Position numbers and translations under genes: made by a program
DNA from: RYN-433 sp036558265
GTDB taxonomy: Bacteria > Planctomycetota > Phycisphaerae > Tepidisphaerales > Tepidisphaeraceae
Assembly: GCA_036558265.1 (NCBI GenBank)
Contig: DATBFY010000447.1
Span: 1-30,956, forward strand
Reading direction: 5' to 3'
Length of the DNA stretch: 30,956 bases
Notes under the pieces: model-generated
Told to the model about the DNA's origin: nothing
Seen by the model: only the letters and a program-made list of their open reading frames with translations
The model's database searches: none
In this document: positions 22,445 through 30,349 of the stretch, one piece after another
How the letters are laid out: every line of letters starts with the position of its first letter
Position numbering within the stretch: the first letter of the stretch is position 1

Positions 22445-25400
22445 TCAACGGTTGCCGGCCAGGATCCGTTCGCGCGCGGCGTGGTACTCGGAATCGGTAA
22501 GGATTCCCTGATCTCGCAGGGACGTGAGTTTCTCGAGTTGCTGAGCGACCTTGGTGGGGAGGAGTTTCGCCGGAGCCTTCGGCTCGGACTTTTTAGCGGG
22601 CGCCTCGATCTGCCGGTGGACGCGCACGCCTCCGCTCGATTTGAGCTCCTGCCGGGCGGGTGCCACCGGCGCCGGGGCGGGCTCGCCGCGCTGTTCGCGC
22701 TCATAAGCGGCCTTGAGCAGGTTGCGCATCACCATCAGCAGCGTGTCGGCCTCCAGGTAGGTGTCCGGGGGACGGAAGTAGATCGTCCGCTCGTCCACGA
22801 CGCGCAGCGTGCCCGGGGCGCCGGCCATGCCGTAGGTTGCCTTCATCGCGTCGCGAACGGTCAGCACGACGTCCGGCGGGTGCTTGATCACCTTGTCGAC
22901 GCCGAAGTGGCCGGCGAGCAGTCGCATCTCGGTGAGCGCGAAGAGGAGCATGACTTGCCGGGGCGGCTCGCCGAACGCGTCGGTCATGTCCTTCTGCAGC
23001 GCCTCGACGTTCTGCAGGTCGGTGCAGCGCGTCAGGCGGCGGTAGACGTCCATCCGCTGGCGGTCGGCGGGGATGTAGGTCTTGGGGATGAACGCCGTAA
23101 GGCCGATGTCCACGTGGGCCTCGGGCAGCACAGGCCTGGGGGCGTTCTTTAGCTGCCGCACGGCCTCTTCGAGGAGCTGGCAGTACATCTCGTAGCCGAC
23201 GGCGGCGATGTGGCCCGACTGCTCGGGGCCCAGGATGTTGCCCGCGCCGCGGATCTCCAGGTCGCGCATCGCGATCTTGAACCCGGCGCCCAGGTGACTG
23301 TACTCCTCGATCGCCTTGAGTCGCTTGGCGGCAACCGGCGTGACCGGTCGATCCGGCGGCAACAGCAAATAGCAGTAGGCCCGGTGCTTCCAGCGACCGA
23401 CCCGCCCGCGCAACTGGTGCAGCTCCGACAGGCCGAACCGGTCCGCGTTGTCGATGATGATCGTGTTGGCGTTGGGGATGTCCAGGCCCGACTCGATGAT
23501 CGTCGTGCAGACCAGCACGTCGGCCTCGTGGCGGATGAACTGCAGCATGATCTCCTCCAGCTCGCCCTCGGCCATCTGCCCGTGACCCACGAGTATGCGC
23601 GCCTCGGGCACGAGCGACTGCACTTCCTCCGCCACCCCCTGGATGCTGCCCACGCGGTTGTGTACGAAGTAAACCTGCCCCTCGCGCTGCAGCTCGCGCT
23701 GGATCGCCAGCTTGATCCGCTGCTTGTCGTAGGGCATCACCTCGGTGACAACGCTGCGTCGGTCCTGCGGCGCGGTGGTCAGTGAGGAGATGTCGCGCAG
23801 GCCGACCATCGACATGTGCAGCGTCCGCGGGATGGGCGTGGCGGACATGGTCAGCACGTCCACGGTCCGCCGGACCTTCTTGAGCCGCTCCTTGTGCGTG
23901 ACGCCGAAGCGCTGCTCCTCGTCGATCACCACCAGGCCCAGGTCGCTGAATTTCACGTCTTCACTCAGGAGGCGGTGCGTGCCGATCAGGATGTCCACCT
24001 CGCCGGCCTTGGTGCGGCCGGTGATCTCCTTGGCCTCCTTGCCGCTCTTCCAGCGGCTGATCGATTCGATGTTGAACGGGTACGCCGCCATCCGCTCCTT
24101 GAATGACCGGTAATGCTGCTCGGCCAGCACGGTGGTGGGCACCAGGACGGCGACCTGTTTGCCCGACTCGACCGCCTTGAACGCGGCCCGCATCGCCAGC
24201 TCGGTCTTGCCGTAGCCGACGTCGCCGCACAGCAGGCGGTCCATCGGGCGGCGCTTCTGCATGTCCTGCTTGATCTCGTCGGCGGCGCTGACCTGATCCT
24301 CGGTGGGCTCGTAGGGGAACTCGGCCTCGAACTCCCGCTGCCAGTCGGTGTCGGGCGGATAGGCGGTGCCGGCCTCGGCCTCGCGCGCCGCCTGCACCTC
24401 GATCATCTCCGCCGCCAGGTCCATCACCGCTTCGCTGACGCGCGCCTTTTGCCGCTCCCACGCGCCCGATCCCAACCGCGAGAGCTGCGGGTGCCCGTGG
24501 AACCCGCCGATATACTTCTGGATCAGGTTGATCCGCGCCGCCGGCACGTGCAGCGTCGCATTTTCAGCGAAGCGCAGGGTCAGGTACTCTTCCTGCCGCC
24601 CCTCCTTGGTGATCGTCTGCATCCCCGTGAACTTGGCGATGCCATGCGCGACGTGGACGACGTAGTCGCCCACCTTCAGGTCCAGGAACGAATCGACCGG
24701 CCGCGAGTTGATGACCTTCTTGACCCGCCGGCGCTGCTCGTAGCGGTGGAACAATTCATGATGCGCCACGAAGGCGAGCGGGCGGGACTCCGAACTCTCC
24801 TCCCCCCACACGAACCCGTGATGCAGGTATCCCTGTGCAAGCGCCAACTGCTTGCGCAACCCCGGCTGCTCCGAATCGAGCAACTCCGCGAACCGCTTCT
24901 CCTCCCCTTCGTTCTCGCAGAAGACCGTGATGTCGTGCGTTCGCGCCATTTCCGCCAGCTCGCGGATCGCCTCCTTCGCGACCGTCTCGAACTTCTGTAC
25001 CGAGCGGATGGGCAGCCGCACGTGGGGGATGTCCGCCCCGCCGCCACTACCCACCAGGCTCTGGATCGCCGTCGCACCCTGGTCGAACTGCGACATCTCA
25101 AGCCGCGTGAACCGCGCGGCGTTCTTCAACAGCGCCGACAGCGGGTAGATCCCCTTCACCTCCTCGGGCAGCCGGTCCAGATACGCCTTGGACTGCTCGG
25201 CGATCTCGAGCGGCGCCCACAGGACCACCAGCGTTTCCTCCGGCATGTGGGCAAAGAGGCTGACCGAATCCGAATCGTCCAGCTTCCCCTTGAGGTCGAT
25301 CAATCGAACCGATTCCATCGCCTCCTGCGACCCTAGCGTGTCGATGCTGAACCGCTTGATCGACTCGACCTGGTCGCCGAAAAAATCGATGCGGACCGTC

Positions 25401-26068
25401 AACCCCACCTGGTCCCCCGCCTGCTCGAACTCACCCGGCAGGTACACGTCGATGATCCCTCCGCGCACGGCGAAATCGCCGGGCACCTCCACCTGTTCCA
25501 GGCGGTTGTACCCGTGCTCGCTGAGCCAGACGATCAACTTCTCCGGCTCCAGCGACTGCCCCGCCTTCACCTCCCGCACGAGCTGCGCCAATTGCCCCCT
25601 CGAAGGCACCGGCTGCATCAGCGCCTGGATCGGCGCCACGATGAAGGGTTCTGCTCCCTCTCCCGGTACTCCGGGAGAAGCGAGCGGAATTGGCGACTGC
25701 CCGCGAGCGGGTTGGGGTGAGGGCCTTCCGACCAGTCGCCACACCAACTGCATCCGGTTGGCGACCTGCTCCTCCGACTGATGCCCCAGGGCCCCCGACA
25801 GCTCCAACGCCGGCAGCACGTCCGGCCGCTGACCCAGAAACAATTCCACGTCATCGGCCAGGTCGTCCGCCTCGTCCACGTGCCCGCAGACCAGCAGCAC
25901 CGGCCGCTTCAGCTCCCGCCGCAGCACCGACGTGACCGCCCCCACCGACGACCCCCACAACCCCGAAGCCGTCGCCGCATCCCCGGCGCGCAGCACCGAT
26001 GCCAACTCGACCAGCGGGCGCGCAGCAACAAGCCGCCCGAGAACTTCGCGGGTGGGGGTCTTCGCCAT
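22445..26068 (-). CDS. mfd: Transcription-repair coupling factor Mfd with insertion and SHOCT-like tail
   Basis: The ATG at 26068 gives 1207 residues, longer than the usual 1150 or so; a longer open frame to 26698 is coding for nothing recognisable. Mfd removes stalled RNA polymerase and recruits UvrA. In order: UvrB-like N domain (residues to about 350), RNA polymerase-interacting domain (near 457-520, VDSFLDLKVGDYVVHVAHGI), superfamily 2 helicase with Walker A GDVGYGKTE (about 614-622), Walker B DEEQ (about 715), motif III TMSATPIPRTL, then QLRGRVGRW (motif VI). The TRCF C-terminal domain (about 995-1060) carries FIPKTYIPADRQRMDVYRRL. Two oddities: a Pro/Gly-rich insertion at about 113-140 and a SHOCT-like module at 1174-1207. 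No Shine-Dalgarno precedes the start; the promoter is so close that the mRNA would be almost leaderless. Confidence 0.97.
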   Translation of the reverse strand: MAKTPTREVLGRLVAARPLVELASVLRAGDAATASGLWGSSVGAVTSVLRRELKRPVLLVCGHVDEADDLADDVELFLGQRPDVLPALELSGALGHQSEEQVANRMQLVWRLVGRPSPQPARGQSPIPLASPGVPGEGAEPFIVAPIQALMQPVPSRGQLAQLVREVKAGQSLEPEKLIVWLSEHGYNRLEQVEVPGDFAVRGGIIDVYLPGEFEQAGDQVGLTVRIDFFGDQVESIKRFSIDTLGSQEAMESVRLIDLKGKLDDSDSVSLFAHMPEETLVVLWAPLEIAEQSKAYLDRLPEEVKGIYPLSALLKNAARFTRLEMSQFDQGATAIQSLVGSGGGADIPHVRLPIRSVQKFETVAKEAIRELAEMARTHDITVFCENEGEEKRFAELLDSEQPGLRKQLALAQGYLHHGFVWGEESSESRPLAFVAHHELFHRYEQRRRVKKVINSRPVDSFLDLKVGDYVVHVAHGIAKFTGMQTITKEGRQEEYLTLRFAENATLHVPAARINLIQKYIGGFHGHPQLSRLGSGAWERQKARVSEAVMDLAAEMIEVQAAREAEAGTAYPPDTDWQREFEAEFPYEPTEDQVSAADEIKQDMQKRRPMDRLLCGDVGYGKTELAMRAAFKAVESGKQVAVLVPTTVLAEQHYRSFKERMAAYPFNIESISRWKSGKEAKEITGRTKAGEVDILIGTHRLLSEDVKFSDLGLVVIDEEQRFGVTHKERLKKVRRTVDVLTMSATPIPRTLHMSMVGLRDISSLTTAPQDRRSVVTEVMPYDKQRIKLAIQRELQREGQVYFVHNRVGSIQGVAEEVQSLVPEARILVGHGQMAEGELEEIMLQFIRHEADVLVCTTIIESGLDIPNANTIIIDNADRFGLSELHQLRGRVGRWKHRAYCYLLLPPDRPVTPVAAKRLKAIEEYSHLGAGFKIAMRDLEIRGAGNILGPEQSGHIAAVGYEMYCQLLEEAVRQLKNAPRPVLPEAHVDIGLTAFIPKTYIPADRQRMDVYRRLTRCTDLQNVEALQKDMTDAFGEPPRQVMLLFALTEMRLLAGHFGVDKVIKHPPDVVLTVRDAMKATYGMAGAPGTLRVVDERTIYFRPPDTYLEADTLLMVMRNLLKAAYEREQRGEPAPAPVAPARQELKSSGGVRVHRQIEAPAKKSEPKAPAKLLPTKVAQQLEKLTSLRDQGILTDSEYHAARERILAGNR
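25656..25723. repeat. Palindrome-rich repeat-like insertion inside mfd
   Basis: Within 68 bases lie three nested or adjacent inverted pairs: outer CCCTC (25656-25660) with GAGGG (25719-25723), inner CTCCCGG (25660-25666) with CCGGGAG (25671-25677) around TACT, and CCCGC (25700-25704) with GCGGG (25707-25711). In the protein it encodes Pro/Gly/Gln/Ser-rich, low-complexity sequence just before FIVAPIQALMQPVP, in which Mfd proteins normally have a short loop. It keeps the reading frame. Such palindromic runs resemble the dispersed GC-rich intergenic repeats of many bacteria; that it is one is inference. Confidence 0.6.
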
Positions 26069-26078
26069 AACTGACCAG

Positions 26079-26106
26079 ATTTTAGACGGGCCGGAACAAC
26101 TATCAA
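26079..26106 (-). promoter_or_regulatory. Strong candidate promoter for mfd
   Basis: On the minus strand TTGATA (26106-26101) and TAAAAT (26084-26079) are separated by 16 bases, each hexamer matching five of six consensus bases. Transcription would start near 26072, four or so bases before the mfd ATG at 26068. It lies in the 53-base gap after the prepilin-like gene. Confidence 0.6.
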
Positions 26107-26121
26107 CCGGCCCAGACCCCC

Positions 26122-27054
26122 CTACCGCGCGCGATCCTCCTCCGCCGTTGGCACCAGGTAAGTGTCCGCCCGCCACGCCGGTCCATACTCCGCCCCGAGC
26201 AGGCCCCGGATGGTCACGTCGGGGGTCGGTTGGTCCGCCAGCGGCCTCGCCGAGAGCACGGTGTAGATGTTGTCCCCCGCCGAGCCCGTCGCGTAATAGC
26301 CGAACCCGCAATACGGGCTCTGCTTGAACTCCACGTGCATGTCCGCGTACAGCGCGCTCTGTCCCGCACGCTGGTGATTGAACGAGTTGGCCTTCGCCAG
26401 CTCCAGCAGCGGCGCGTTGAACGCCGGCCCGGTCACGTCGCTTCCCCACGATTTGCCGGGGTTCTTGTCCGCGACCAGCACGAAGTCCGACGGCAGGTAT
26501 TCGTTGAACTTGTAACCCGCCGCGGCGCTGAACGGCGACGCGTACGAGTAACTCAGGTTCCGCGCCCGCTTGAAGTTCGACCGCTCGGTCGCCGCCGTCG
26601 GCTTGCCCATCGCGTCGGTCAGCGGGTCGGCGTAGTCGCTGGAGCTCGGACAGACGAACACCGCCGGCGACGCGTATCCGCCGCGAACCAATAACCAAAG
26701 CGACGCCGTCACGTCATTGGCCGCGACCCGCCCGTCGCCCGCGAAGGGGTTGGGCGCATACGGCCCGGAATACGCGAAATACCCGCCGGGATTGTTCACC
26801 GCGTCGTGGACCACGCGCGGGAACGCCCCGGCGTTCGCCTTCGCGTACTTCTGGAATGCCGCCCCGATCTCCCGCAGGTTCGACTGGCATCGCACCCGGT
26901 GATCCCGTTCGCGCGTCTTGCGCACGAACGGGATGAAGATGCTCATCAGCAGCAGGAAGATCAGCACGATCACCAGCAGCTCCACCATCGTGAAGCCCGG
27001 TCTCAAATTGCGGTGCGGGCGTCCCGCCTGCTTCATGTCCTCGCATTCACACAT
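26122..27054 (-). CDS. Prepilin-like (type II pseudopilin / DUF1559-type) protein
   Basis: The 310-residue product has the type IV prepilin N-terminal motif RPGFTMVELLVIVLIFLLLM, with cleavage by prepilin peptidase expected between Gly and Phe, and Glu at mature position 5. The helix is followed by RCQSNLREIGAAFQKYAKANAG, a phrase typical of planctomycete DUF1559-type proteins. The C-terminal NHQRAGQSALYADMHVEF is like the H-x9-DG motif found there, with DM instead of DG. It is probably a surface or periplasmic pseudopilin; the exact role in this lineage is not settled. Either ATG 27054 or ATG 27036 could be the start (the latter follows GAGGAC). It follows the lipoprotein gene by 27 bases and precedes mfd by 53 bases. 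Confidence 0.88.
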   Translation of the reverse strand: MCECEDMKQAGRPHRNLRPGFTMVELLVIVLIFLLLMSIFIPFVRKTRERDHRVRCQSNLREIGAAFQKYAKANAGAFPRVVHDAVNNPGGYFAYSGPYAPNPFAGDGRVAANDVTASLWLLVRGGYASPAVFVCPSSSDYADPLTDAMGKPTAATERSNFKRARNLSYSYASPFSAAAGYKFNEYLPSDFVLVADKNPGKSWGSDVTGPAFNAPLLELAKANSFNHQRAGQSALYADMHVEFKQSPYCGFGYYATGSAGDNIYTVLSARPLADQPTPDVTIRGLLGAEYGPAWRADTYLVPTAEEDRAR

Positions 27055-27081
27055 CGCGGACGATTCTACCCGCCACCCCCC

Positions 27082-27576
27082 TCACTCGTTACCCCCCATA
27101 AACCGCGACGTGTTCGCACGCTCGTCCGCGATCGCCTTGTCGTATTCCGACTTGGTCAGCAGCGTCCCCCGGTACTGATAGACCTCCAGTACAGGCGGGT
27201 TGGGCGCGGCCGCCTTCTGCAGCTTGATCGTCGCCAGGTTGTTGAACGCCAGGTCCGAACCCGTCGCCACCGACAGGCCGAACAGCGCGCTCCCCCCCGG
27301 CAACGCCACGTCAGTCATCGATGCCCCGTCCCACGTCGATTGCAGGTTGAATGCCAGCGGCACGTAACCCGGCTTCTCCACCGTCACCCGGTGCGCGTCC
27401 TTGCGCTTGAGCTCCACCTCCGCCGGGGTCGTGTACCGCCGGTCATCCACGGTCAGGGTCGCCGCGCTGGGATCCGTCTCGAACTTCACCTTCTGCTTGT
27501 CCCCCCGCAGCGTCGCGCACCCCGTGCCGCAACATGCCAATCCGAGCAGGACGACCCACAACGCCGATCGATTCAT
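27082..27576 (-). CDS. Putative lipoprotein with PEGA-like domain
   Basis: The ATG at 27576 has GGGAG six bases upstream. The 164-residue product begins MNRSALWVVLLGLACCGTGC, so lipidation at Cys20 (GTGCATL, like the common SGCAT lipobox) is likely. Residues 25-75 hold QKVKFETDPSAATLTVDD then TTPAEVELKRKDAHRVTVEK and PGY, the PEGA-type beta-sandwich pattern with its closing K-PGY. The rest has a short stretch with ALFGLSVATGSDLAFN and a basic, helical C-terminal part. PEGA domains occur in surface proteins and are thought to bind carbohydrate or protein. The gene follows rlmN by 139 bases and precedes the prepilin-like gene, so the two could act together at the envelope. Confidence 0.8.
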   Translation of the reverse strand: MNRSALWVVLLGLACCGTGCATLRGDKQKVKFETDPSAATLTVDDRRYTTPAEVELKRKDAHRVTVEKPGYVPLAFNLQSTWDGASMTDVALPGGSALFGLSVATGSDLAFNNLATIKLQKAAAPNPPVLEVYQYRGTLLTKSEYDKAIADERANTSRFMGGNE

Positions 27577-27609
27577 GACCAGGCTCCCATCGCGCAGATG
27601 TTCACGTGG

Positions 27610-27648
27610 CACGGGCGGCCCGCCCGTGTTTTCGCCGCGCAAGCGGCG
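27610..27648. repeat. Two adjacent GC palindromes, REP-like element
   Basis: CACGGGCGG (27610-27618) pairs with CCGCCCGTG (27620-27628) around one base, and CGCCGC (27633-27638) pairs with GCGGCG (27643-27648) around GCAA. The region lies in the 139-base gap between rlmN and the lipoprotein gene. The paired hairpins and near-symmetric GC-rich arms are like repetitive extragenic palindromes. A terminator for rlmN is the alternative. Confidence 0.6.
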
Positions 27649-27715
27649 ACCTACTAGCCGAGTTATCGGCCCGCGCATGGGGTAGACATAAGCGCCCCGA
27701 GTCCCGCGCTACGAG

Positions 27716-28834
27716 TCACCTCATCCCCCCCTGCTGCGACGCCACCCCCAGCGTCACCAATTGCTCCGCCTCGCCGCTTTTCCGCCGCAACTGCCCGCAC
27801 GCCGCATCGATATCCCGACCCCGGCTCTTGCGCACGTGCGCGTTCACCCCGCCCTTGCGCAGGATCTCCTGAAACCTCATGACGTCCTCGGAGGCCGGCC
27901 GCCCATACGGCAAACCCGCCACCTCGTTGTACCGGATCAGGTTCACGTTCGCCCGGATCGTCCGGCAGACCTTTACCAATTGTTGCGCGTGCTCCGGGCG
28001 GTCGTTTACGCCCGCCAGCAGGATGTACTCCAACGTGATCTCCCGACCCGTCTCGTCGAAGTAATGCCGCGCCGCGTCCATGATCTGGTTCAGCGGGAAA
28101 TGTTCCGCCCACGGGATGAGTTGTTTACGTAGCGGCTCGTTGGGCGCGTGCAGCGAGATCGCCAGGTTGATCGGCAAACCTTCGCGCGCCAGCTCGGTCA
28201 TCTTGGGCGGCACGCCGACGGTCGAGATCGTGATCCGCCGCCCGCCGATGTTGAAGCACCCCGGATCGTGGATGATGCGAATGGCCTCGATCACGCTGGC
28301 GTAGTTCGCCAGCGGCTCGCCCATGCCCATGAAGACCACATTCGTGATCCGCCCCACCGGATCGCCCCCCTGCTGCAGGAACACGTTGAGATGATAGATC
28401 TGCTCGACGATCTGCGCCGCGGTCAGGTTCCCCTTGACCCCCTCCAGACCGCTGGCGCAAAACCGGCAGCCGACCGGGCACCCGACCTGCGACGACACGC
28501 ACGCCGTGCGCCGCGCGCCGTCCGGGATCATCACCGTCTCGGCCTGTGCCCCCTTGGGCCAGGTGAGCAGGAGCTTGCGCGTCCCGTCCGCGCTGAGCTG
28601 ATTGTGCGCCACCGTCGCCGTCGCGAACGCCAGGCGATCGTGCAATACGGCACGATCGCCTCGGGACAACGTCGTCATCTTCAGCGGGTCCGTCACGAAC
28701 TTCTCGTAAACCCACTGGCGAACCTGGCCCGCGCGAAATCGCGGCCATCCCCATCCCTGCAGGAGTTCCCCAAGGGCCTTGGGGGAAAGCCCGAAAAATT
28801 CGACATGCGTCGGATTGTCACGGGGGCTCGGCAT
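27716..28834 (-). CDS. rlmN: Dual-specificity RNA methyltransferase RlmN
   Basis: The 372-residue product methylates C2 of adenosine 2503 in 23S rRNA and A37 in some tRNAs, by a radical-SAM mechanism that uses a methylated protein cysteine. The radical-SAM cluster is C119-PVG-C123-RF-C126 in QVGCPVGCRFCASGLEG. The second conserved cysteine is Cys346 in DIDAACGQL. Others present are VFMGMGEPLANY, ITISTVGVPPKM and LAISLHAPNEPLRKQLIP, all family signatures. The N-terminal domain FGLSPKALGELLQGWGWPRFRAGQVRQWVY is the tRNA/rRNA-binding part. The ATG at 28834 lacks an obvious ribosome site. It is divergent from the sigma factor gene, the gap holding a hairpin at 28850-28868. Confidence 0.97.
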   Translation of the reverse strand: MPSPRDNPTHVEFFGLSPKALGELLQGWGWPRFRAGQVRQWVYEKFVTDPLKMTTLSRGDRAVLHDRLAFATATVAHNQLSADGTRKLLLTWPKGAQAETVMIPDGARRTACVSSQVGCPVGCRFCASGLEGVKGNLTAAQIVEQIYHLNVFLQQGGDPVGRITNVVFMGMGEPLANYASVIEAIRIIHDPGCFNIGGRRITISTVGVPPKMTELAREGLPINLAISLHAPNEPLRKQLIPWAEHFPLNQIMDAARHYFDETGREITLEYILLAGVNDRPEHAQQLVKVCRTIRANVNLIRYNEVAGLPYGRPASEDVMRFQEILRKGGVNAHVRKSRGRDIDAACGQLRRKSGEAEQLVTLGVASQQGGMR

Positions 28835-28849
28835 ACAATCCCTACGTTA

Positions 28850-28868
28850 CGGACCGCCCCGCGGTCCG
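28850..28868. repeat. 8-bp hairpin between divergent rlmN and sigma factor genes
   Basis: CGGACCGC (28850-28857) and GCGGTCCG (28861-28868) form a perfect stem with loop CCC. It is 16 bases upstream of the rlmN start and 128 bases upstream of the sigma factor start. It might be an operator. No terminator function is likely at this position, between two starts. Confidence 0.45.
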
Positions 28869-28995
28869 GCATTTGCCCCACCGCGGTGACCGCCGCACGC
28901 GGCTTGAATGGCCAGGGCGAGAGGGTCTCTTCGGCGTCCCCAACCGTTTTTCTTATTGACCGGCGAGACCATAACTGGTTTGCTACAGAGGTTCA

Positions 28996-29769
28996 ATGAG
29001 CGTCTCCTCAACCAATCACGAGCGCGAAGCCCCGGCCGACGGAATGCACGGGGTCGCCGCCGACCATGCCAACGGGAACAACCGGGAACAACGCCCGGAC
29101 CGTCCCGACGGCCATGGGACCGGCGCGCCGGGCACAACCCCGGATCGAGCCCCAGGCCGGCACCTCAATCGAATCGCCGACAGGAGCGATGAAGAACTTC
29201 TGTCCGCCTATCGAGAGGGCGACCGCGCCAGCTTTGCCACGCTCGTCGAGCGCTATCAGCGGGAGCTTTTCCATTTCCTCGTCCGATTCCTCGGCGACCG
29301 TGCCGCCGCCGAAGACATCTTCCAGGAAAGCTTTCTCCAGGTTCATCAGTCCGCCGATCAATTCGATCCGCAGCGGCGCTTCCGCCCATGGCTGTTCACC
29401 ATCGCCGCCAACAAGGCCCGCGACCTGATGCGCTCCCAGGCGCGCAGGCCCGCCAATCCCCTCCAGGCCAACATCAGCAACGACGAGGAAAGCGGGCAAT
29501 TCATCGACTTGATGGAGGCCACCGACCCCATGCCCGGCGAGGCCATGGAACGCGAAGAGCTTCAGAGAGTGGTACAGAACACCGTCGAAGGAATGCCCGA
29601 ACACTTGCGCGAAATTCTACTGCTCTCCTATTTTCATCAGTTCCCGTACAAGGAGATCAGTGACATACTCGGAATACCCCTTGGAACCGTTAAATCACGT
29701 CTGCATGCAGCCGTCGCCCATTTCGCGGACCGTTGGAAAAATCGAATTCAGCGAACCGCGGGGGGGTGA
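28996..29769 (+). CDS. RNA polymerase sigma factor, ECF-type
   Basis: The ATG at 28996 has AGAGGTT closely upstream. The 257-residue product has an N-terminal extension of about 55 residues rich in Gly, Asn, Pro and Asp, of no recognised fold. Sigma region 2 follows (about 60-140): ELLSAYREGDRASFATLVER, FHFLVRFLGDRAAAEDIFQE and RRFRPWLFTIAANKARDLM, with the D-x2-Q-E core. Region 4 is near 190-245: MPEHLREILLLSYFHQFPYK, EISDILGIPLGTVKSRLHAA, a helix-turn-helix that reads the -35 box. Regions 1.1 and 3 are absent, the ECF type. It shares direction with the small gene that follows. A weak TTGACC and TTTGCT pair at 28956-28984 lies so near the start that a leader of a few bases would remain. Confidence 0.93.
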   Translation: MSVSSTNHEREAPADGMHGVAADHANGNNREQRPDRPDGHGTGAPGTTPDRAPGRHLNRIADRSDEELLSAYREGDRASFATLVERYQRELFHFLVRFLGDRAAAEDIFQESFLQVHQSADQFDPQRRFRPWLFTIAANKARDLMRSQARRPANPLQANISNDEESGQFIDLMEATDPMPGEAMEREELQRVVQNTVEGMPEHLREILLLSYFHQFPYKEISDILGIPLGTVKSRLHAAVAHFADRWKNRIQRTAGG

Positions 29770-29921
29770 TCTGTCGTAGGACCGGATGTCACTTCTGAAG
29801 TGTTCGTGAAATTTGTCGCGGAGTTTAGGCGACGAACTTACATGTTCAAGGGTCACGTTTTCCGCGGCCGGAGACGATGGAGTCGCCCGGTCTACACCGA
29901 GATACCGTTCGGGGCAAACGC

Positions 29922-30206
29922 ATGAGCGTCAGACTCAACAACGACGATTGTTGTGCCGTTGATCTAATTCTGGAGCGCAATCAAGCCGGGCCACAGGGCA
30001 TGTCTCCATGCTTCACCGCGGCGCCCAGTAACGACATTCAGCAACGGCTTACCCGGGTCGAGCAGATTCTTCACCTCCTGGATTATCACCCCCCCATCGA
30101 ACCGGCCGCAGACTTGATGGCCAGAACCCTCGCCCGATGTGAGCAGGTCGCTCCCATTGGGGTCGCGCAGGGCATGCCGTCCCAGCCGATCGCCTCAAGA
30201 CGATAG
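29922..30206 (+). CDS. Small protein following the sigma factor, unknown function
   Basis: From the ATG at 29922 the product has 94 residues; an in-frame ATG at 29877 would add 15 residues of low-complexity character. The sequence starts MSVRLNNDDCCAVDLILERN and has a helical stretch (DIQQRLTRVEQILHLLDYHP then PIEPAADLMARTLARCEQ). The 'P-x-P-DL-x-RTL' phrase is one I associate with planctomycete proteins beside sigma factors, but I cannot name the family. It has no membrane helix, and no His-x3-Cys-x2-Cys zinc anti-sigma motif. The paired cysteines C-C near the start could bind metal or sense redox, which is speculation. It could be a regulator of the sigma factor; the 152-base gap argues for only loose coupling. 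Confidence 0.55.
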   Translation: MSVRLNNDDCCAVDLILERNQAGPQGMSPCFTAAPSNDIQQRLTRVEQILHLLDYHPPIEPAADLMARTLARCEQVAPIGVAQGMPSQPIASRR

Positions 30207-30327
30207 CCCCGCGCCGCACATTTCGAATAACCGGTTCTCTCGGATATTTCTTTCCGGTCGAGCCCGGTCAGCGCTTTTTGTCATCTTCCCGCGCCGATTT
30301 CGACGCACCCACGCCTCACGTTTACCG

Positions 30328-30344
30328 GCGGCCCAAAGGGCCGC
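30328..30344 (-). terminator. Hairpin after bioF
   Basis: GCGGCCC (30328-30334) and GGGCCGC (30338-30344) form a perfect 7-bp stem with loop AAA, six bases beyond the bioF stop. On the minus strand no T-run follows, so it may stabilise the message end or terminate weakly. Confidence 0.5.
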
Positions 30345-30349
30345 GCGCC

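Noticed and set aside
26069..26698. A 210-residue N-terminal extension of the mfd frame
   Set aside because: It overlaps the prepilin gene on the same strand in another frame, has no recognisable sequence, and the standard Mfd start with a promoter lies at 26068.
28956..28984. TTGACC-17-TTTGCT as a promoter for the sigma factor
   Set aside because: The -10 hexamer is poor and it would leave only a few bases of leader; not strong enough for a separate entry.
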